In this document: in pieces, positions 35,000 to 43,463 of the stretch
Layout: each line of letters opens with the position of its first letter
Numbering within the stretch: position 1 is the stretch's first letter
Assembly (NCBI GenBank): GCA_026129865.1
Contig: JAHCHG010000009.1
Span: 64,501 to 128,500 of the forward strand
From: Pyrinomonadaceae bacterium
Lineage (GTDB): Bacteria > Acidobacteriota > Blastocatellia > Pyrinomonadales > Pyrinomonadaceae
Direction: 5' to 3'
DNA: 64,000 nucleotides
Program-made: the position numbers and the translations under genes
Notes under the pieces: model-generated
Told to the model about the DNA's origin: nothing
Database searches by the model: none
Seen by the model: only the letters and a program-made list of their open reading frames with translations

Positions 35000-37370
35000 G
35001 TTTTTTCAGCTTCGAAAACTCGTTGTCAAAAGCGGCTGAAACGAAATGCCGTTCGCCCGCTTTGTGCGGTTCCAACGTAACGATCGTCAATTTTGATGTC
35101 GGGCAATTGCTCTTTTTCGCCGTGCTTTTATGCGGGACGAGCACATTTGCTTCAGGAAAATAGGTCGCCGCACATCTTTCGGGAATTTGATACGGCACAA
35201 CGACAAATTTCAAAGCTTCCCGCCGTTCGCCTTCGAAATTGCTGACAATATCCACGACGTCACCTGCCGAAAAGCCATGTGCAGCAATATCTTTCGGGTT
35301 CATCAAAATAACTCGCCGCGTACCGTAAACGCCGCGGTACCGGTCCTCGGCTTCATAAACCGTCGTATTAAACTGGCTGTGCGCGCGAATCGTTGTAAGC
35401 ATCAGTTCGCCCGGTTCGATCCCGATCTTTAAAAGCTCTGACGCGGTAAATTTTGCCGTTCCCGTATCGGTCTTAAAAACTCCTTCGCGCGGCGGATTGG
35501 GAAGATAAAAGCCGCCCGGTTCACGAACGCGTTCGTTATAATCTTCCATTCCGGGAACCACACGCGAGATCGCGTCGCGGATCAGATCATAATCGCCGGC
35601 GAGCGCATCCCAATCAACCGTCGAACGTTCGCCGAAAATTGATTTCGCAAGATTCGCAATTATCCAGACTTCGCTCCGCAAATGTTCCGACGCCGGTTCC
35701 AGAATTCCTTCCGACGTTTGCACCTGAAGCGTCGTATTTTCAGTAGTTACAAATTGTTCGCCGGACGATTGCAGATCGATCTCCGATCGTCCAAGACAGG
35801 GCAAAATGATCGAAGTTTTCCCGCCTGTCAGCGCCGTCCGGTTTAACTTTGTGATGACCTGAACGGTCAGATCGCAGCGCTGCAAAGCGTCGGCGGTGAA
35901 ATTTGTATCGGGCGATGCGACGAGAAAATTTCCGCCCATTGCGAAAAAGACCTTTGCGCGACCATCATGCATCGCGCGAATGCTGTTGACCGTATCGAAA
36001 CCGTCTTTTTCCGGCGTCTTGAAGTTAAATTCCTTTTCGAGTCTTGCGCGAAAATCGGGTCGCATTTTTTCCCAGATTCCCATCGTCCGGTCGCCCTGAA
36101 CGTTTGAATGCCCTCGTACGGGACAAAGTCCCGCACCGGGTTTTCCGATCTGTCCGCGAAGTAAATGCAGATTTACAATGTCTTTTATCGTCGCGACCGC
36201 ATCGATATGCTGCGTTACGCCCATCGCCCAGCAGGTGATGACCCGTTCCGCGCCAATGAACATCTGAGCGGCGGCTTCGATCTCACTGCGTGTCAGACCG
36301 CTCTGCTCAAAAATATCCTGCCATTCGACTTTTTCCAGATTTGTAACAAATTCCTCGAATCCCGAGGTCTTTTCTGCGATGAATTGGCGGTCCAAAATGC
36401 TTCCGGGATTCGCATTTTCGAGCTCAATGACGATCTTCAAAATTCCCTTTAGGAACGCCATGTCGCCGCCGATCCTGACCGGAAGATGCAGATCTGCCAA
36501 TTTTGTCGGTTCTCCGATCAAGGCAAGCGGGAATTTAAAGATGTTTGAATAATGCTGGGGATTCGGGTTTGTAAAACTCGTCAAACCGGCTTCTGCCAGA
36601 GGATTTACCGCAATTATCTTCGCTCCGTTTCGCTTGGCGTCCTGAAGCGACGACATCATCCGCGGCGCGTTCGTTCCGGGGTTTTGACCAATTACAATTA
36701 TCAGATCTGCGATCTCAAAATCTTCGAGACGAACACTTGCTTTCCCGAGACCAATCGTTTCCCCGAGAGCGACGCTAGTCGATTCGTGGCACATGTTCGA
36801 ACAATCCGGCATATTGTTCGTGCCGAACTGCCGGACGAACAGCTGGTAAAGAAATGCGGCTTCGTTCGACGTCCTGCCCGACGTATAAAAGATCGCTTCA
36901 TCCGGCGAATTCAAACCGTTTAATTTTTCTGCGATGACCGCCAATGCCGATTCCCACGTCACCGGCTCGAAATTTTTTGAATTTTCCCGGAGGATCATTG
37001 GAGTGGTTATTCTGCCTTGCGAATTTAACCATTGATCGTCTTCAGCGGCGAGTTCGTCAACCGTGAATTTTTTAAAAAGATTCGGGGACGCACGTTTTGT
37101 GGTCGCTTCGTCGGAAAGCGCTTTGGCGCCGTTTTCGCAAAATTCCGCAAACGTACGATCGTCCGGATCAGCCCACGCGCAGGACTGGCAATCGATCCCG
37201 CCTTTTTGATTTAGCTTAAGCAGCGTATTTACTGCATTAAGAACGCTCATCTCATTAAAAGTGTATTTGAGCGCCGAAATTATCGACGGGAAACCCGCAG
37301 CACGCGATTTTGCTTCGCCGATCCTAAAACTATCTAACTTTTCCGGTCCGACCGCCTTGTTATTTCTCAT
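34986..37370 (-). CDS. FdhF/YdeP-family molybdopterin oxidoreductase
   Basis: This bis-MGD oxidoreductase of about 794 residues is related to formate dehydrogenase H. Marks include CQSCAWADPDDRTFAEFCEN near the N-terminus, the substitute cysteine-region motif FYTSGRTSNEAAFLYQLFVR, NMPDCSNMCHESTSVALGET, CPVRGHSNVQGDRTMGIWEK and the C-terminal molydopterin dinucleotide-binding domain (RAHSQFNTTVY, VVPYQIPERCAATYFPEANV). E. coli YdeP is linked to acid resistance; the electron partner is unknown. The start at 37370 lies 7 nt after the fdhD stop; longer in-frame starts would overlap fdhD. It forms an operon with fdhD and mobA. Confidence 0.93.
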   Translation of the reverse strand: MRNNKAVGPEKLDSFRIGEAKSRAAGFPSIISALKYTFNEMSVLNAVNTLLKLNQKGGIDCQSCAWADPDDRTFAEFCENGAKALSDEATTKRASPNLFKKFTVDELAAEDDQWLNSQGRITTPMILRENSKNFEPVTWESALAVIAEKLNGLNSPDEAIFYTSGRTSNEAAFLYQLFVRQFGTNNMPDCSNMCHESTSVALGETIGLGKASVRLEDFEIADLIIVIGQNPGTNAPRMMSSLQDAKRNGAKIIAVNPLAEAGLTSFTNPNPQHYSNIFKFPLALIGEPTKLADLHLPVRIGGDMAFLKGILKIVIELENANPGSILDRQFIAEKTSGFEEFVTNLEKVEWQDIFEQSGLTRSEIEAAAQMFIGAERVITCWAMGVTQHIDAVATIKDIVNLHLLRGQIGKPGAGLCPVRGHSNVQGDRTMGIWEKMRPDFRARLEKEFNFKTPEKDGFDTVNSIRAMHDGRAKVFFAMGGNFLVASPDTNFTADALQRCDLTVQVITKLNRTALTGGKTSIILPCLGRSEIDLQSSGEQFVTTENTTLQVQTSEGILEPASEHLRSEVWIIANLAKSIFGERSTVDWDALAGDYDLIRDAISRVVPGMEDYNERVREPGGFYLPNPPREGVFKTDTGTAKFTASELLKIGIEPGELMLTTIRAHSQFNTTVYEAEDRYRGVYGTRRVILMNPKDIAAHGFSAGDVVDIVSNFEGERREALKFVVVPYQIPERCAATYFPEANVLVPHKSTAKKSNCPTSKLTIVTLEPHKAGERHFVSAAFDNEFSKLKKHVEI

Positions 37371-37377
37371 CTTTTTA

Positions 37378-38229
37378 TCAAATGTCGATCCTTTCTTTTC
37401 CGGCGTAGATGTTAAATCTCCGGTCGCGGACAAATCCGACCAATGTTGCATTGAACGACCGGGCGGCTTCGACCGCAAGGCTCGACGGCGCGCCGACTGC
37501 GGCAATTACGGGAATCTGTGCCATGACCGCTTTCTGAACAAGCTCAAAACTCGCGCGTCCGCTTAAAAAAAGAATGGAGCTTTCGAGCGGTAATTTGCGA
37601 TCCAAAAACTTCTGCCCGATCAGTTTATCGACTGCGTTGTGCCGACCGACGTCTTCCTTCAGGTCGATCAATTCGCCGGAAAGATCAAAAAGCGCGGCAG
37701 CATGAAGTCCGCCCGTTTCATCGAATACTTTTTGGTTTGCGGAAATCGACCGGGGCAGTTCATGCAAAACTGAATAGCTGACGTTCTGTGAAATCTCATT
37801 ATTCAGAACCTTCGCGCCGGTTGCGAGCGCTTCGATCGAGGTTTTTCCGCAAACGCCGCAGCTTGACGTGGTGTAAAAATTTCTTTCAAGCCTTTTCAGG
37901 TCAAGGTTTACGCCTTTCAAAACATCGACCCGTACCGTGTTTTTGTTGTTCGGAAATTTACCGCAAAACTTGATCGAATCGATTTCGTCCGGATCGGAGA
38001 CGATGCCTTCGGTAAACAAAAATCCGGCGGCGAGCTGGAAATCGTCACCCGGCGAACGCATCGTTATCGAGATCGGTTTGTGAACTTTTTTTCCATTCTC
38101 GAAAAAACCGAGCCGAATTTCCAACGGTTCTTCGACCGCCACCGCGTCGCATTCGATCTGCAGATCGCGGACGTTAACTTTATGAATGTCAACGGTATAA
38201 CCTGAAGGTTTGACGGCGGCTTTTGACAT
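37378..38229 (-). CDS. fdhD: Formate dehydrogenase accessory sulfurtransferase FdhD
   Basis: FdhD transfers sulfur from a cysteine desulfurase to the molybdenum cofactor before its insertion into formate dehydrogenase-type enzymes. The 283-residue protein shows MRSPGDDFQLAAGFLFTEGI, the catalytic loop SSCGVCGKTSIEAL with its CxxC, GLHAAALFD, EDVGRHNAVDKLIG and FLSGRASFELVQKAVMAQIP. It is the first gene of the fdhD - FdhF/YdeP - mobA operon, with 7 nt to the next start. Confidence 0.95.
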   Translation of the reverse strand: MSKAAVKPSGYTVDIHKVNVRDLQIECDAVAVEEPLEIRLGFFENGKKVHKPISITMRSPGDDFQLAAGFLFTEGIVSDPDEIDSIKFCGKFPNNKNTVRVDVLKGVNLDLKRLERNFYTTSSCGVCGKTSIEALATGAKVLNNEISQNVSYSVLHELPRSISANQKVFDETGGLHAAALFDLSGELIDLKEDVGRHNAVDKLIGQKFLDRKLPLESSILFLSGRASFELVQKAVMAQIPVIAAVGAPSSLAVEAARSFNATLVGFVRDRRFNIYAGKERIDI

Positions 38230-38282
38230 GACCTAATGATACCAAATCGTCAAAATTTAAGCAGAACCAGGATCGAACGAAT

Positions 38283-39128
38283 CTAAATTACTTCCCATGC
38301 GGAATCGGTTTTAAGAAGCTTGCTCATCAGCGAAGCATGAACGGCATGCCCGCTTTTTTCAGCTTTTACCTTTCCCAGTAACGGCATTCCGAGCAGTGCA
38401 AGATCGCCGATAATGTCGAGAATCTTGTGTCGGACAAATTCATCCTTGAATCTCAAGGGACCTTCGTTAAGCATGCCTTCAGGAGTTAGAACGATCGCAT
38501 TTTCAAGCGAACCGCCGAGAGCAAGATTGGCTTTTCGAAGCATTTCGATCTCTTCCGTAAAACCGAATGTTCGCGCCGATGCGATCTCGCGACCGAAACT
38601 TCCGTTCTCAAAAACGAAATGAAAAGACTGTTTTTCGATAAAAGGATGCGGAAAATCGATTATGCATTCGATCTCAAATTTTTCCGATGGTTCGACGGAC
38701 ATTTTTCTATCGCCCTGTTCGAATTCAACTTTTTCGAGGATCTTCAGCGAATGCCGCGGCGAATCTTGTTCTTTAATGCCCGCGCGTTCAAGAAGCGCGA
38801 CGAAATTTTCCGACGAACCGTCCATTATCGGAATTTCTATGTTGTCGAGTTCGATAAAACAATTGTCTATTCCAACACCGCGCAGGGCTGAAAGCAGATG
38901 TTCGCAGGTTGAAAGCACAACGCCGCGGCGCAGAAGCGTCGTCGCGTATGCGCAGTGCGAGATATATTCGACAGAAGCGGGAATCTCGAAATTGTCGAGA
39001 TCGGTGCGGACAAAGATATAACCGGTATTCGGCGGCGCACTTTTCAGCGTCAAATTTACGTCCACGCCCGTGTGCAGCCCGATTCCGGAAACTTTAACTG
39101 TCTTTGCAATTGTTCGTTGGTTCGCCAT
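38283..39128 (-). CDS. lpxC: UDP-3-O-acyl-N-acetylglucosamine deacetylase LpxC
   Basis: LpxC catalyses the committed zinc-dependent step of lipid A synthesis, indicating an LPS-type outer membrane. In this 281-residue protein the zinc ligands and catalytic residues are visible: Glu76-His77 in STCEHLLSAL, Thr187 in ARTFGF, His234-Lys235 and Asp238 in FVRHKILDIIGDLA, and His261 in KSGHAVHASLM. The N-terminus RTIAKTVKVSGIGLHTGVDV is typical. It stands apart from other lipid A genes and is divergent from the uncharacterised gene at 39385. Confidence 0.95.
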   Translation of the reverse strand: MANQRTIAKTVKVSGIGLHTGVDVNLTLKSAPPNTGYIFVRTDLDNFEIPASVEYISHCAYATTLLRRGVVLSTCEHLLSALRGVGIDNCFIELDNIEIPIMDGSSENFVALLERAGIKEQDSPRHSLKILEKVEFEQGDRKMSVEPSEKFEIECIIDFPHPFIEKQSFHFVFENGSFGREIASARTFGFTEEIEMLRKANLALGGSLENAIVLTPEGMLNEGPLRFKDEFVRHKILDIIGDLALLGMPLLGKVKAEKSGHAVHASLMSKLLKTDSAWEVI

Positions 39129-39384
39129 TGGTTTCGATCAATTCACAAAACAAACGCCGTGCCGCCGCGACCGGCGCCGCTTTAACCTGAAAATACCGCG
39201 TTTCAGCATCATTAGGTAAAGAACGGTTTGTCGTTTTTGTAGTCCAGCCGCAACACGGTGCGTTGCTTTTCTGCAAATCGTTCTCTGCCTTGACTGAATC
39301 TGGCGTCTAACCTAGCATTTACTTGAGATTTAATATTATTTGCCCGTTTTGCACACGACGAAAATCGGGCAGGCTTTTCATAAA

Positions 39385-39969
39385 ATGGCAATAAAAACCG
39401 CAGGGATACGAACAAATAAAACGACCGAGATACGGATTGAGAATCAATCGACTCTGGAAATGCCGAAAAATTCGGAAGAGACGATCCAAAAGATAATTTC
39501 TTTTCTGCCGATCGAACATTTACGCGGAATGGAAAAGATCCGGCTGGTAGATTTCATCAAGCCGCCGCAGATGAAAAATATGTCGACGCCGGTAACCGGC
39601 GATCTGCCGGGGCTTTATCATCCGCGTGTCGGTAACCAGTCGGCTTGGATGGAAGTCTCGCTCGGCGCGCTTCTTCAGCCGACGGAAGGATTTGCAAAGC
39701 GTTGGATGGCAAAGAGCTCATTTAAAAGTAACCTTGCGGGCATAATCTTTTCGCTTGTCGGTCAGCATTACTATTTGACGCTTCGTCATTCGGTGAAAAA
39801 ACAGAGTTTAGAACCGCAGATCCGGCAATATGCCCAGAAAAATTTGAAGGAATGGGGCGAAAAACAAGCCGAGAACTCGCGCCGCGCCAAGTTTTTCAAA
39901 CCGTTTCGTCCATACCTCGAGCGCTGGGCGAAATGGCTGAACAAAAAAGCAGCGGCTTCGAAGAAATGA
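39385..39969 (+). CDS. Uncharacterised protein
   Basis: This product of about 194 residues matches no family I recognise. It has no signal peptide. It contains FLPIEHLRGMEKIRLVDFIK, a weakly hydrophobic stretch (NLAGIIFSLVGQHYYLTLRH) and a strongly basic C-terminal third (RRAKFFKPFRPYLERWAKWL then NKKAAASKK). ATG 39385 is preferred to the TTG at 39340. Its stop codon overlaps, as ATGA, the ATG of a short ORF through the 9-bp array that begins at the same point. The array directly downstream may therefore lie in its transcript. Confidence 0.7.
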   Translation: MAIKTAGIRTNKTTEIRIENQSTLEMPKNSEETIQKIISFLPIEHLRGMEKIRLVDFIKPPQMKNMSTPVTGDLPGLYHPRVGNQSAWMEVSLGALLQPTEGFAKRWMAKSSFKSNLAGIIFSLVGQHYYLTLRHSVKKQSLEPQIRQYAQKNLKEWGEKQAENSRRAKFFKPFRPYLERWAKWLNKKAAASKK

Positions 39970-40130
39970 GTCTAGCGAGTCTAGCGAGTCTAGCGAGTCT
40001 AGCGAGTCTAGCGAGTCTAGCGAGTCTAGCGAGCCAAGCGAGTCTAGCGAGTCTAGTAAGTCTTGCAAGTCTTGCAAGTCTTGTTAGTCTTGTAAGTCTA
40101 AGGAGTCTCTTAAGGCTATTTTCTATTTAA
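39966..40130 (+). other. 54-codon ORF (Ser-Leu-Ala)n through the first 9-bp array
   Basis: Starting at the ATGA overlap with the upstream gene, frame 3 reads MSLASLASLASL and so on, degrading to SLVSLRSLLRLFSI before TAA at 40128. Because the unit is 9 bp, the translation is a perfect tripeptide repeat. There is no independent ribosome binding site. It may be only a by-product of the array, or a translationally coupled hydrophobic peptide. Confidence 0.25.
39969..40112 (+). repeat. 9-bp tandem array A: AGTCT plus 4 variable bases, 16 units
   Basis: Sixteen phased 9-bp units run from 39969 to 40112. The core AGTCT is kept in all but one (AGCCA at 40032). The 4-nt tail is AGCG in the first nine units, then drifts (AGTA, TGCA, TGCA, TGTT, TGTA, AAGG, CTTA). 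Array B, in inverted orientation, lies 40 bp downstream. The gradient from identical to divergent units suggests recent expansion at one end. Confidence 0.95.
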
Positions 40131-40424
40131 TTTTGTAAGCAGCGTCTCGCCGGACTGAATCGACCGGAAAGACTGGAAAGACTGGAAAGACTGGAAAGAC
40201 TCGAAAGACTCGAAAGACTCGCTAGACTCGCTAGACTCGCTAGACTAGAAAGACTCGATTTTGCCAAGCAGAAGGCAAGTTCCGAAGGGAAACAATATCT
40301 CCACCTGGACTTTGCGCAGCGCGAAAAGCTTTGCAAATTTTACGATGGTCAGGGTTTCGCGCTCCATATCGAAAAGGTGCGAAAACCTTATCATGTCAAC
40401 CGTTACCAGTGTGAACTAACTTAA
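40131..40424 (+). pseudogene. Start-less ORF containing array B, possible gene remnant
   Basis: In the same frame as the (SLA)n ORF, the stop at 40128-40130 is followed by 97 open codons to TAA at 40422. The first half is Leu-Arg repeats (ERLERL..., ARLARL...) made by array B. The second half is normal-looking protein (SSEGKQYLHLDFAQREKLCK, then YDGQGFALHIEKVRKPYHVN). No ATG, GTG or TTG is in frame before the repeat. This could be the 3' part of a gene invaded by the repeat, or part of a gene interrupted at 40128. It ends 8 nt before the ATP-grasp gene. Confidence 0.35.
40152..40259 (+). repeat. 9-bp tandem array B: inverted counterpart, 12 units
   Basis: Twelve phased 9-bp units with core AGACT, the reverse complement of AGTCT, run from 40152 to 40259. 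The first two are degenerate (GGACT, CGACC); tails are GGAA, CGAA, CGCT. The stretch 40215-40246 is the exact reverse complement of 32 nt in array A (for example 39969-40000), so the two arrays could fold into a long hairpin in RNA or single-stranded DNA. Confidence 0.93.
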
Positions 40425-40432
40425 TTAAAATT

Positions 40433-41788
40433 ATGCTAAAAAAAGCCGTCGAATATTACAATGAATTGCTTTCGGACTTTGACCTTGCCGAACGTTCGCG
40501 GTTGAACCTAGATATCGGTTTGGAAGACGCGAAATTGATCTTCGGCGGTCGCCGTCTGACGCCGTATCTTCGACCGCATTTTGTGACGGAAGACGATTGG
40601 GCAATGGTTACAAAGAACTGCGAAATAGTTTGGGGCGCACTGCAAAAGGTCAAAGAAGCGGCGATCGGAAACGACGAGATCTTTGACGAGCTCGGCATAA
40701 CAGACATCGAACGCAAACTCGTTGCGATCGAGCCCGGATATAAGCAGGTTTCGCCGACGGCGCGGCTCGATTCGTTTTTGACAGAGGACGCATATTCTTA
40801 TGTGGAACTTAACGGCGAAAGCCCGGCGGGTATTGCTTATGCAGATTCCGCAACGAAGATCTTTATGGATCTTCCGGTAATGCGTAAATTTCGCGAGCGA
40901 TATGACGTGCGCGGGTTCGAAGGTCGCCCGAAGCTTTTGCGCGTTTTGCTTGACTGTTATCGCGAATATCTCGGGCACGAACCGGAAAAGAAACCGTTGA
41001 TTGCGATCGTCGATCTAAAAGATCTGCCGACTCAAAAGGAGTTCGAGCTTTTCCGCGATTATTTCGAATCGGAAGGTTATCCGGCGATCATTTGCTCGCC
41101 TGACGAGTTGGAGTTTTCGGACGGAGAACTGAAATATCAGGACAAAAAGATCGACATCGTTTATCGACGATTGCTTGTCAATGAATATCTGCCGATCCTA
41201 AAAGAAAATCCGGCGCTTTTCGACGCTTACAAAGCGGGGTCGATTTGTATGGCGAACAGTTTCCGCGCAAAATTGGTTCATAAGAAAGCGATCTTCGCGG
41301 TTCTGACTAACGAAAAATATCAGCATTTATTCGACGAAACCGAACGCAGCGCAATTACGGCTCATATTCCCTGGACACGGAAGTTCCGCGATGAACGGAC
41401 AAAATATTACAAAGACGACATTGATCTGGTCGAATGGACGAAGATGAGCCAGAGCAAGCTGGTTTTGAAACCGAACGACGATTACGGCGGGCAGGGCATC
41501 TATATCGGTTGGGCATCGACGATCGAAGAATGGAGCGACGCGATCGAGATGGCGCTGAAAAACGGCGATTATCTCGTTCAGGAACGCGTGAAAACAGCGC
41601 GCGAAGAATTTCCTATGATCGACGATGTCGGCAATTGGCATATGATCGAACAACTTGTCGATCTCGATCCGCTGCTTTTCGACGGCAAGGTCGGTTCGGC
41701 TTTTACGCGATTGTCGTCGTCCGAACTCGCCAATGTTTCGAGCGGCGGCGGAATGGTTCCGACGTTTATCATTAGTGAAAAGAAATAG
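40433..41788 (+). CDS. Circularly permuted ATP-grasp / glutathionylspermidine synthase-like protein
   Basis: This 451-residue protein resembles the circularly permuted ATP-grasp group that includes glutathionylspermidine synthase and peptide-modifying ligases. Suggestive segments are RPHFVTEDDWAMV, YSYVELNGESPAGIAYADSA, DIVYRRLLVNEYLP, VLKPNDDYGGQGIYIGW (ATP-binding lysine and glycine loop), YLVQERVKTAREEFP and SGGGMVPTFIISE at the C-terminus. It probably joins an amino group to a carboxylate using ATP. No partner peptide or alpha-E gene is adjacent. It starts 8 nt after the start-less ORF carrying array B. Confidence 0.82.
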   Translation: MLKKAVEYYNELLSDFDLAERSRLNLDIGLEDAKLIFGGRRLTPYLRPHFVTEDDWAMVTKNCEIVWGALQKVKEAAIGNDEIFDELGITDIERKLVAIEPGYKQVSPTARLDSFLTEDAYSYVELNGESPAGIAYADSATKIFMDLPVMRKFRERYDVRGFEGRPKLLRVLLDCYREYLGHEPEKKPLIAIVDLKDLPTQKEFELFRDYFESEGYPAIICSPDELEFSDGELKYQDKKIDIVYRRLLVNEYLPILKENPALFDAYKAGSICMANSFRAKLVHKKAIFAVLTNEKYQHLFDETERSAITAHIPWTRKFRDERTKYYKDDIDLVEWTKMSQSKLVLKPNDDYGGQGIYIGWASTIEEWSDAIEMALKNGDYLVQERVKTAREEFPMIDDVGNWHMIEQLVDLDPLLFDGKVGSAFTRLSSSELANVSSGGGMVPTFIISEKK

Positions 41789-41927
41789 CGCTGCTGCGTT
41801 CCCTTTAGAATTATTACAATAAACGCGAGCCGCGAAAATCATCATCCAAGCTTTTCCAATTTACCCGATCAACATTTGTTCGCGCGTATTCGACGAATCT
41901 TTTCGGTATAAAAATTAACTGTAAATT

Positions 41928-43433
41928 ATGAAATTTAAAATATTTACGCTTTTTGCAATCGTCTTGTGTTCGGCGGTCGCTTTCTTTTATTCGGTTTCGA
42001 CCGGTGCAAAAGCTGCCGGCGGCGAGCTGTTGTTTACGATCTCGAATGAAACCGGGGTGCAGCTGCTCGACCGCGACGATACAGATGCCGCGATCAGAGA
42101 AAAGAGAATCGATTTTGCGGTGGATTCGTTCAATGCGGGCGAAAGACATTCGGTAAAATTTCCATTGCTCGACGGCAAAGTTTACGAAGCGGTACAGACC
42201 TCGCGCGAAGGCACGGAAAGACGCAGCTTGCGCGATTTTACCTGGCGCGGAAAGATCAGCGAAGGTGAATTTAGCGGCGACGCCGTCTTTTCGTTCAAAA
42301 ACGGCGCGGTTGCCGGAATAATCTATTCGCCGGACTCCGTTTATGAAATAACTTCGAAAGGCGGCGAGCAATATCTTGTGGAACTCGATCAATCGCGTTT
42401 TCCGGAATGCGCCGGCGATGTTTCGGGCGAACAAAATTTCGATCTGACCGACGCCGGAAATTTCGGTACAGCGGCAGATTCGGGCGATCGAATCGACGTT
42501 TTGGTAGTTTATACACCGGCGACGAAGAATATCCTTGGCGGTTCTGCGGCGGCAGAGGCATTGGCGCAGGCGTCGATCGATTCGACGAACACGGCGTATA
42601 TCAACAGCAAAATTCGCCAGCGTGTCCGGCTTGTTCATTCTGCAGAATATAATTACACGGAAACGTCGAGTGCCAGCGCAGATCTTAGCGCACTCAGAAA
42701 TAATGCAACGATTCAGGCTCTAAGAAATACACATAACGCCGATCTGGTTGCGATGATCGGTGAAATTCAGGGTGCGTGCGGAATCGGGTATTTGATGGGC
42801 GCAGTCAGCACCGGATCGCAGAACAACGGATTTACATTTACCGGACGAACCTGCGCGGTCGGAAATTTGAGTTTCGCGCACGAGCTCGGTCATAACATGG
42901 GCAGCACCCATAATCCGGAAAACGGTTCGAGCGCTTCGTTTCCGTACGGCTACGGACATTATGTCAACGGAAGCTACCGAACGGTGATGTCGTACGCCGA
43001 TCCGTGCACGCAAGGCTGCACCCGTCGACCTTATTTTTCGAATCCTTCGATCTCGTTTAACGGTTTTGCGACAGGAATCGACAATCAGCGCGATAACGCG
43101 CGGTCAATAGAGAACACTGCGGATTTTATTGCGAATTACCGGTACAGCGGAAAGAGCATTACGATGCTTAATTTCAACGCCGGTGAATTTCTTCCGCGAA
43201 ACATTTTGCGGACGGTGAATTGGGATTCGAACAACGTAACCGGAAATGTACGGATCGAGATCTCGCGCGATGAAAGTACGAACTGGGAAACGGTCGTTGC
43301 AGACACGCCGAACGACGGTTCGCAGGCGATCAGCGTACCCGGAAGACCGACGCGCCGCGCGCGTGTTCGCGTGACAAGCGTTGCCGATCCGACGGTCAGC
43401 GATTCGAGCAATAAAAACATTTTCATTCGATAG
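41928..43433 (+). CDS. Secreted reprolysin-like zinc metalloprotease
   Basis: This 501-residue protein has a signal peptide (LFAIVLCSAVAFFYSVSTGA), a propeptide-like region, and a metalloprotease domain. The extended zinc motif is HELGHNMGSTH (His318, Glu319, His322, His328) with the metzincin Met-turn VMSYAD further on. The C-terminal 95 residues form a beta-sandwich-like domain (GKSITMLNFNAGEFLPRNIL). The HExxHxxGxxH plus Met-turn is characteristic of metzincins such as reprolysins. It is most likely exported for degradation of external protein. Confidence 0.9.
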   Translation: MKFKIFTLFAIVLCSAVAFFYSVSTGAKAAGGELLFTISNETGVQLLDRDDTDAAIREKRIDFAVDSFNAGERHSVKFPLLDGKVYEAVQTSREGTERRSLRDFTWRGKISEGEFSGDAVFSFKNGAVAGIIYSPDSVYEITSKGGEQYLVELDQSRFPECAGDVSGEQNFDLTDAGNFGTAADSGDRIDVLVVYTPATKNILGGSAAAEALAQASIDSTNTAYINSKIRQRVRLVHSAEYNYTETSSASADLSALRNNATIQALRNTHNADLVAMIGEIQGACGIGYLMGAVSTGSQNNGFTFTGRTCAVGNLSFAHELGHNMGSTHNPENGSSASFPYGYGHYVNGSYRTVMSYADPCTQGCTRRPYFSNPSISFNGFATGIDNQRDNARSIENTADFIANYRYSGKSITMLNFNAGEFLPRNILRTVNWDSNNVTGNVRIEISRDESTNWETVVADTPNDGSQAISVPGRPTRRARVRVTSVADPTVSDSSNKNIFIR

Positions 43434-43463
43434 TTATCCAATTTTGGGGATCCGAAAAGTTTT

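Noticed and set aside
37371-37505. Longer N-terminus for the FdhF-like oxidoreductase
   Set aside because: The extension would overlap fdhD and has no family homology; the start at 37370 follows the fdhD stop.
39969-40259. CRISPR or iteron origin of replication
   Set aside because: The period is only 9 bp with a 5-bp core, there are no spacers, and no replication initiator gene or AT-rich unwinding region with DnaA boxes is seen.
40131-40424. Genuine full-length gene with ATG start
   Set aside because: There is no ATG, GTG or TTG in frame before the repeats, so a normal gene cannot be claimed; it is listed as a possible remnant.
41814-42638. Minus-strand 274-codon ORF
   Set aside because: It is antisense to the reprolysin-like gene (Arg- and Phe-rich, as expected from shadow translation).
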